Assembly: GCA_009775265.1 (NCBI GenBank) | Contig: VSPG01000043.1 | Coordinates: 1-18,362 of the forward strand | Origin: Muribaculaceae bacterium | Lineage (GTDB): Bacteria > Bacteroidota > Bacteroidia > Bacteroidales > Muribaculaceae | Length of the DNA: 18,362 nt | Direction of reading: 5' to 3' | Shown here: in pieces, positions 14,721 through 18,362 of the stretch | Layout: every line of letters begins with the position of its first letter | Position numbering within the stretch: the stretch's first letter is position 1 | Translations under genes and position numbers: made by a program | Notes under the pieces: model-generated | Seen by the model: only the letters and a program-made list of their open reading frames with translations | The model's database searches: none | Told to the model about the DNA's origin: nothing

Positions 14721-15801
14721 TGTGTACGTCCATCTGGGGGAAGGGGAAGCTGACGCCTGCTGCGGGTAGTTCCTTGTAGATGCGTTCGTTTATGTCGTAG
14801 AACACTTCCCAATAGTCGTCGCGGTGCACCCATGCGCGTGCTTTGAGGTTGACGCTGCTGCCGGCGAGTTCGTTGACCACTACCGACGGCGAACGGTCCA
14901 CTTTGGCGATGTGCCGCAGGATGCTGTCGTCTGCGGCGGCGTCTTTCCATTCTACGGCTTTACGGGCTTTGCCATGGAATATGCGGCCGAGGAATCCGCG
15001 CTTTCGCTCCGGCTGGGGTGCGTCGCCTGCCTGCGCCGATGCGGCTGCGCATTTTTCGGCGCGCTGCTTGCGGGCGTCTTCCACATATTTCACTACCACG
15101 CGCTTGTCGGAGCGTATGATGTTCAGGAGCGCTTCGCGTGCGGCGTCAACGCTGTCGCCGTAGCTTATGCCCACGGTCCAGTCCACACGTCGGTAATCCT
15201 CGCGGTTCCAGTTGGTGATGCTGCCTGTGCTCAGTCCGCCGTTCGGTATTATCAGGCTTTTGTTGTCGTAGGTGTTGATGATGGTGTGGAAAATCTGTAT
15301 CTCGCTTACTGTGCCTGCGTAGCCCTGTGTTTCTATATAATCGCCTACGCGGTAGGGCTTGAGCAGCAGAATCAGCACTCCGCCGGCGAAGTTCTGCAGC
15401 GTGCCGCTCAGTGCCATGCCAATAGCTACGCCTGCCGATGCGAAAATGGCGATGAACGAGGATGTCTCTATGCCGAGAATGCCGATGACTGTCACCATCA
15501 GAATGAAGTACAGCAGCATGCGCACAAGGCTGAGCAGGAACGTGCCCAACGAGCGGTCTACGCTCCGGCGCACGAATATGCCCATGAGCATGCGGTGCAG
15601 CTTGTTGATGATAAAGCGGCCCACGTAGAACACGAGTATGGCGATAGCCAGGTTGATGGCCAGCTTCACGAGTCCGGAGACCACGGCGTTTATAAGCTCG
15701 TCTACCGGCAGCGATTTGAGCATGCCTATTTCCGCCTTTACGTCGGGCACGGAATCAGGCATGGAGGGGGTTATGGATTGCAGGAGTGAAAGGAATGTCA
15801 T
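14710..15801 (-). CDS. MscS-family mechanosensitive channel with C-domain insertion
   Basis: A 363-residue inner-membrane channel of the MscS family that opens under membrane tension during osmotic downshock. Membrane helices lie at about 43-60, 86-108 and 114-148. The third is the pore helix, with the alternating Ala/Gly pattern A-G-V-A-I-G-M-A-L-S-G-T-L-Q-N-F-A-G-G. The beta domain follows with D-Y-I-E and I-P-N-G-G-L. Residues about 240-295, rich in Arg, Lys and Ala, interrupt the C-terminal alpha/beta domain and have no counterpart in the basic family layout. I chose the ATG at 15801; an upstream in-frame start would add 41 residues overlapping the preceding gene. It begins 28 nt after the C11 lipoprotein gene, so the two are probably co-transcribed. 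Confidence 0.9.
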   Translation of the reverse strand: MTFLSLLQSITPSMPDSVPDVKAEIGMLKSLPVDELINAVVSGLVKLAINLAIAILVFYVGRFIINKLHRMLMGIFVRRSVDRSLGTFLLSLVRMLLYFILMVTVIGILGIETSSFIAIFASAGVAIGMALSGTLQNFAGGVLILLLKPYRVGDYIETQGYAGTVSEIQIFHTIINTYDNKSLIIPNGGLSTGSITNWNREDYRRVDWTVGISYGDSVDAAREALLNIIRSDKRVVVKYVEDARKQRAEKCAAASAQAGDAPQPERKRGFLGRIFHGKARKAVEWKDAAADDSILRHIAKVDRSPSVVVNELAGSSVNLKARAWVHRDDYWEVFYDINERIYKELPAAGVSFPFPQMDVHINP

Positions 15802-15829
15802 AAGAGTCTGTTCTATGAAATATATTGTT

Positions 15830-16984
15830 TTATTGCAGCCATGGGAGAGCGGTGGCCACCTTTGTAGCCCATTGGAGGCCGCTATAGCCGCGTGTCTCCA
15901 GGTCGGCCGGAGTGCGCGCCACATAAGTGCTCAGGCCGCAGTGGTGGTGGATGGTGAGAGTGTTGAAAATTCTCGGGGTGGCAGCTTCGTAGGACACGGC
16001 AGCCTCGAGTGCGTCCTGCCATTCGGCCAATGCCGTGGCGTCGGAGGCTATGAGTCCGGCATAGTGGGCGAAATCAAAGTGGCGGCATGTGGCCGTGCGC
16101 TCGAATGCCTGTGGCAGGGTGTTTTCCGGCAGCGGCACAGCGGAGGCATATAAATTGCGGGTAGCTTCGGCAAGGCGGTCGAGCCGGTCGGTCTCTATCA
16201 CGCTTATGGTGCATGTGCGTCCCGAGCCGCTCATTTCGTCGTAGCTGCGGAATGTGGCTTCTGCTGCTTCCTGCAGTCGTCCCTGTATGAGCAACGGCAC
16301 GTTGGTGTCGTAAGGCATGCCGCCGAGGGGCAGCTCGGTCACGCTTGCCACTATGCGCGATGTGGCGTGTCGCAGTTCGTAGGCTACTTCCACCGATGCC
16401 ATATGGCAGCAGTCGAAGTACACGTAGTCGAAATCCTGGTCGTCGAGGGCGCGGGCAAGGGATGTAATCTTCATCTGGCGGTTGCCGTCAAGGCCGAATG
16501 CTCTTTTCTGCCCTGAGGGTTCGGCCATGCCGTCGTCGAGCCATCCTGTGCCGTGGCTCCACAGCACGAGCCCGTAGTGTCTGGCAGGGGCGAGTTCGCG
16601 CATGTCGCCGAACATGCTGCGCATGCGCCCTATGCTTAGCGGACTGTCGGATGGGTCGTAGATGCGCAATGTGTCGATGCCTCCGGCCGCGTTCACTTCT
16701 TTAAGCACACTTTTGCCGCCGGGAGCCTGGTGCATCAGTATAAGGCGGCCGTCGCCGAGTCCTCCGCCGGCGGCAGCTTTCTGCATTTCGGCTATGTCGG
16801 CGTCGTCCCATCCGCGCGCCCCGAGGTCGTTGTTTGCCACCATGTAGACGAGCACCGTGCGCTCGGCCTCCGCAGGTGGTGCGCTCGACGCAGGTTCGTC
16901 GTGATTGTTTACGCAGCCTGTCGCAAATGCAGCGAGTAATATCGGAATAATCGGTGCCTTGAAACACCATCTGAATCTTTTCAT
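15830..16984 (-). CDS. Clostripain-family (C11) cysteine peptidase lipoprotein
   Basis: A 384-residue predicted lipoprotein (signal I-L-L-A-A-F-A-T-G-C, acylated C24) with a C11 caspase-like peptidase domain. Catalytic residues are H144 in L-W-S-H-G-T-G-W and C193 in F-D-C-C-H-M-A-S-V-E-V-A-Y-E-L. The usual motif reads D-A-C, so the first Cys (C192) occupies the Ala position. Characterised C11 enzymes cleave after Arg or Lys and many self-process; the specificity here is an inference. The early V-L-V-Y-M-V-A-N-N-D-L strand is typical. The start cannot be moved without losing the signal peptide, and it lies almost directly behind a -7 promoter element. The MscS gene follows 28 nt later. Confidence 0.88.
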   Translation of the reverse strand: MKRFRWCFKAPIIPILLAAFATGCVNNHDEPASSAPPAEAERTVLVYMVANNDLGARGWDDADIAEMQKAAAGGGLGDGRLILMHQAPGGKSVLKEVNAAGGIDTLRIYDPSDSPLSIGRMRSMFGDMRELAPARHYGLVLWSHGTGWLDDGMAEPSGQKRAFGLDGNRQMKITSLARALDDQDFDYVYFDCCHMASVEVAYELRHATSRIVASVTELPLGGMPYDTNVPLLIQGRLQEAAEATFRSYDEMSGSGRTCTISVIETDRLDRLAEATRNLYASAVPLPENTLPQAFERTATCRHFDFAHYAGLIASDATALAEWQDALEAAVSYEAATPRIFNTLTIHHHCGLSTYVARTPADLETRGYSGLQWATKVATALPWLQ

Positions 16985-16988
16985 GCTG

Positions 16989-16996
16989 CAAAGATA
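16989..16996 (-). promoter_or_regulatory. -7 promoter element of the C11-MscS unit
   Basis: On the minus strand TATCTTTG, followed by C, matches the -7 consensus exactly. Only four bases separate it from the C11 ATG (first base 16984). With the usual start-site distance the transcript would begin at or within a few bases of the start codon. A TTTG lies only about 12 nt upstream of the element, too close for a canonical -33. Confidence 0.5.
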
Positions 16997-17046
16997 CGAA
17001 TAAGTAGCAAATTTATCTGATTTTCCGGATGTAAGTATCTAATAGA

Positions 17047-17083
17047 GCGGGAGCCGCTCCCGTGTTTAAGGTGCGGCTCCCGC
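17047..17083 (-). terminator. Hairpin terminator of the LRR gene
   Basis: An 11-bp perfect stem (GCGGGAGCCGC at 17047-17057 and GCGGCTCCCGC at 17073-17083) encloses 15 nt. An alternative smaller hairpin (CGGGAG/CTCCCG) shares one arm. It lies 22 nt beyond the LRR stop, in minus-strand direction, and before the C11 promoter, so it should insulate the two units. Confidence 0.65.
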
Positions 17084-17105
17084 CTGTCTGTCGTGTGTTT
17101 GTTTC

Positions 17106-18167
17106 TTAGAAGCCACCCCAGCGGCATGCCACTTGCTGGAGGTTGTTGCATCCGATGGTGCGGAGGTCGACAATCATGTTGTAGCGGCAGTTGATGTAGG
17201 TGAGGGCCGAGTCAAAGCTTACGTCAAGCATCGACAGCTCGTTGTTATTGCAGAGCAGACGCTGCAGGAAGGTCTGGTTGCTGAGTGTAAGCGATGTGAG
17301 GTCGTTGTAGGAGCAGTCTACGAAAAGCAGTTGCGGGCATCCTTCTACGCTCAGCGATGTGAGGTCGTTGTAGGAGCATACGAGGTCGAGCAGGTTCTTG
17401 CAGTTGCGCATCGCGAGATTCTTCATGTTGTTGTCGGTGCAGAGGAAGGTGCTCAGTGCTGGCAGGTTGCTTACGACGAGGTTGCTTATTTCGTTGTCGT
17501 CCACGTTTATGTTGGCGAGGTTGGGCACGCCGCTGAGCATGAGCGACGTGAGTTTGTTGTAGCCTGCGTAGAGGTTTTTAAGCTCGGTGCAGTTGGCCAC
17601 ATTCAGTTCCTCAAGATGGTTGCCCAGCACGTTGGCGGTCTGAAGTGTGGCCGAGTTGCTAAGGTCGAGGCTCACGAGGTAGTTGTTGGCCAGGTTAAGC
17701 GTCTTGAGCACCGGAAGGTTTGTCATGTCGATGTCGGTGAGACGGTTGTTGTTGGCCAGTAGCTTGGAAATCTGCGGGCAGTTTTCTATGCTGAATTCTG
17801 TGAGGCGGTTGCGCGATACGTTGAGTTCCGTGAGCACGCCGTCGCCGTCGGCTGTGAAGCCGGTGAGGCGGTTGCGGGATACGTCCACTTTCTGCAGCGC
17901 GTCAAAGCCGCTGAGGTCAAGTGTGCCTGCGAGTTTCTTGTCTTTCCAGTTGATGGCCGTGATGTGGCCGTTTTCAACCGTGATGCCTTCCCATGTGGCA
18001 GGGCTGTTCTGGTTGCTGATTTTCAGAGCTTCCGCATTGGTGGATGCTTCAGCGGCCGGTTGGGCAAGGAATGCTTTTAGCTGTTTGAGTTCGCCTTTGT
18101 CTACGCTCTGTGCGAATAGCGAAACACTGCTGATAGCTGCAGCGAGCAATAATGCGATCTTTTTCAT
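17106..18167 (-). CDS. Secreted leucine-rich-repeat protein
   Basis: The 353-residue product has a Sec signal peptide (cleavage probably after A19 or Q20 in S-L-F-A-Q), a short N-terminal cap (about 21-92, including W-E-G-I-T-V-E-N-G-H-I-T-A-I-N-W) and then twelve leucine-rich repeats. The repeat asparagine recurs every 21 residues exactly: 99, 120, 141, 162, 183, 204, 225, 246, 267, 288, 309 and 330. Typical repeats are Y-N-D-L-T-S-L-S-V-E-G-C-P-Q-L and N-N-E-L-S-M-L-D-V-S. The protein ends directly after the last repeat, with no C-terminal cap, anchor, lipobox or obvious type IX sorting domain. Such solenoids usually bind protein or glycan partners; the ligand is unknown. The gene stands alone, followed by a terminator. 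Confidence 0.88.
   Translation of the reverse strand: MKKIALLLAAAISSVSLFAQSVDKGELKQLKAFLAQPAAEASTNAEALKISNQNSPATWEGITVENGHITAINWKDKKLAGTLDLSGFDALQKVDVSRNRLTGFTADGDGVLTELNVSRNRLTEFSIENCPQISKLLANNNRLTDIDMTNLPVLKTLNLANNYLVSLDLSNSATLQTANVLGNHLEELNVANCTELKNLYAGYNKLTSLMLSGVPNLANINVDDNEISNLVVSNLPALSTFLCTDNNMKNLAMRNCKNLLDLVCSYNDLTSLSVEGCPQLLFVDCSYNDLTSLTLSNQTFLQRLLCNNNELSMLDVSFDSALTYINCRYNMIVDLRTIGCNNLQQVACRWGGF
17115..17880 (-). repeat. 63-bp coding tandem repeats (12 copies)
   Basis: The LRR gene's repeats are exactly 63 bp apart. Some neighbours are nearly identical in DNA: a 26-bp block at 17290-17315 recurs exactly at 17353-17378, and TGAGGCGGTTGCG at 17801-17813 recurs at 17864-17876. This suggests recent unit duplication in places, while other units have diverged. 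Confidence 0.8.
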
Positions 18168-18255
18168 ATTTGAGAGGAGTAAATAGAGTGAATATTTTAT
18201 TTCGTTGTCTTATATTGGCTTGATTTACTTTCCAAACAACGATACCTCTCAAATA
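18167..18255 (-). promoter_or_regulatory. Foldable 5' leader at the LRR start codon
   Basis: An 11-bp perfect inverted repeat (18245-18255 and 18167-18177) ends on the A of the LRR start codon. Just inside it, a 7-bp pair (18236-18242 with 18202-18208) can extend the structure. Folded RNA would bury the initiation region. No full-match promoter is visible further upstream (18256-18362), which is AT-rich and otherwise featureless. Confidence 0.4.
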
Positions 18256-18362
18256 GTTTTGAAAAAGTAGAGAAAATTATATTGTGTTTAGAGGTTGTTT
18301 AATAATCATTGTTAACGACAGGGTGGTGTATTTTATGTTAAGGTGCAGTTTATGAGGAGGGA

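Noticed and set aside
14824..15789. 321-codon plus-strand open frame
   Set aside because: It mirrors the MscS gene, which has a clear pore-helix pattern. The plus translation is Tyr/His/Cys-rich and not protein-like.
15802..15924. N-terminal extension of the MscS gene
   Set aside because: These 41 codons overlap the C11 peptidase gene, and the start at 15801 gives a normal family N-terminus.
17290..17378. Possible CRISPR-like direct repeats
   Set aside because: The 26-bp repeats are in phase with a 63-bp protein-coding unit of an LRR gene, and the sequence between them is coding, not spacer-like.
17133..17762. 209-codon plus-strand frame with Val/Glu-rich repeats
   Set aside because: Its repetitive look is only the reverse complement of the 63-bp LRR units.

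Overview
The window looks like chromosomal DNA from a gut-type Bacteroidales, probably Muribaculaceae or a close relative. This rests on Bacteroidota-style -7 promoter elements (TAnnTTTG), near absence of Shine-Dalgarno sequences, a DUF4827-type lipoprotein beside nrnA and glmM, a clostripain-family lipoprotein, and moderately high GC from about 2.4 kb onward. The placement is an inference; there is no rRNA or other taxonomic marker here. I see no tRNA, rRNA, CRISPR array, insertion sequence or phage gene.

Region 1 (1-2330) is AT-rich and gene-poor, unlike the rest. It holds one intact gene, a membrane O-acyltransferase (632-1681), preceded by a candidate promoter and a roughly 240-nt leader with a GC-rich, inverted-repeat-rich block. 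Downstream on the minus strand lies a decayed gene whose readable part resembles the C-terminal end of a polysaccharide glycosyltransferase. This looks like the eroded edge of a surface-polysaccharide locus.

Region 2 (2396-8467) is a plus-strand gene run, probably one operon: LysE-type exporter, CBM9-like protein, an exported transglutaminase/SH3/NlpC-P60 fusion, an L-Ala-D/L-Glu-type dipeptide epimerase with its own export signal, and a secreted protein of unknown function. It starts at a TAACTTTG element and ends at a perfect 40-nt palindrome. The fusion protein and epimerase together suggest murein-peptide processing outside the cytoplasm.

Region 3 (8468-10024) has two single genes: a YciE/YciF-type ferritin-like protein with a lysine-rich tail, and flavodoxin. 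Each is followed by a terminator-like hairpin.

Region 4 (10062-14720) is a second plus-strand operon: nrnA, a DUF4827-type lipoprotein, glmM and a polytopic membrane protein resembling GT-C glycosyltransferases. Junctions overlap or are short. It combines nucleotide/oligoribonucleotide turnover with amino-sugar supply for the envelope.

Region 5 (14710-18362) is on the minus strand: a secreted leucine-rich-repeat protein with exact 21-residue repeats and a foldable 5' leader, its terminator, then a C11 (clostripain) lipoprotein and an MscS channel, probably co-transcribed. The MscS gene overlaps the 3' end of the convergent glycosyltransferase-like gene by 11 bp. No complete new defence or mobile system is visible. 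The most unusual items are the fusion enzyme with its exported epimerase partner, the structured leaders, and the nearly leaderless start of the C11 gene.
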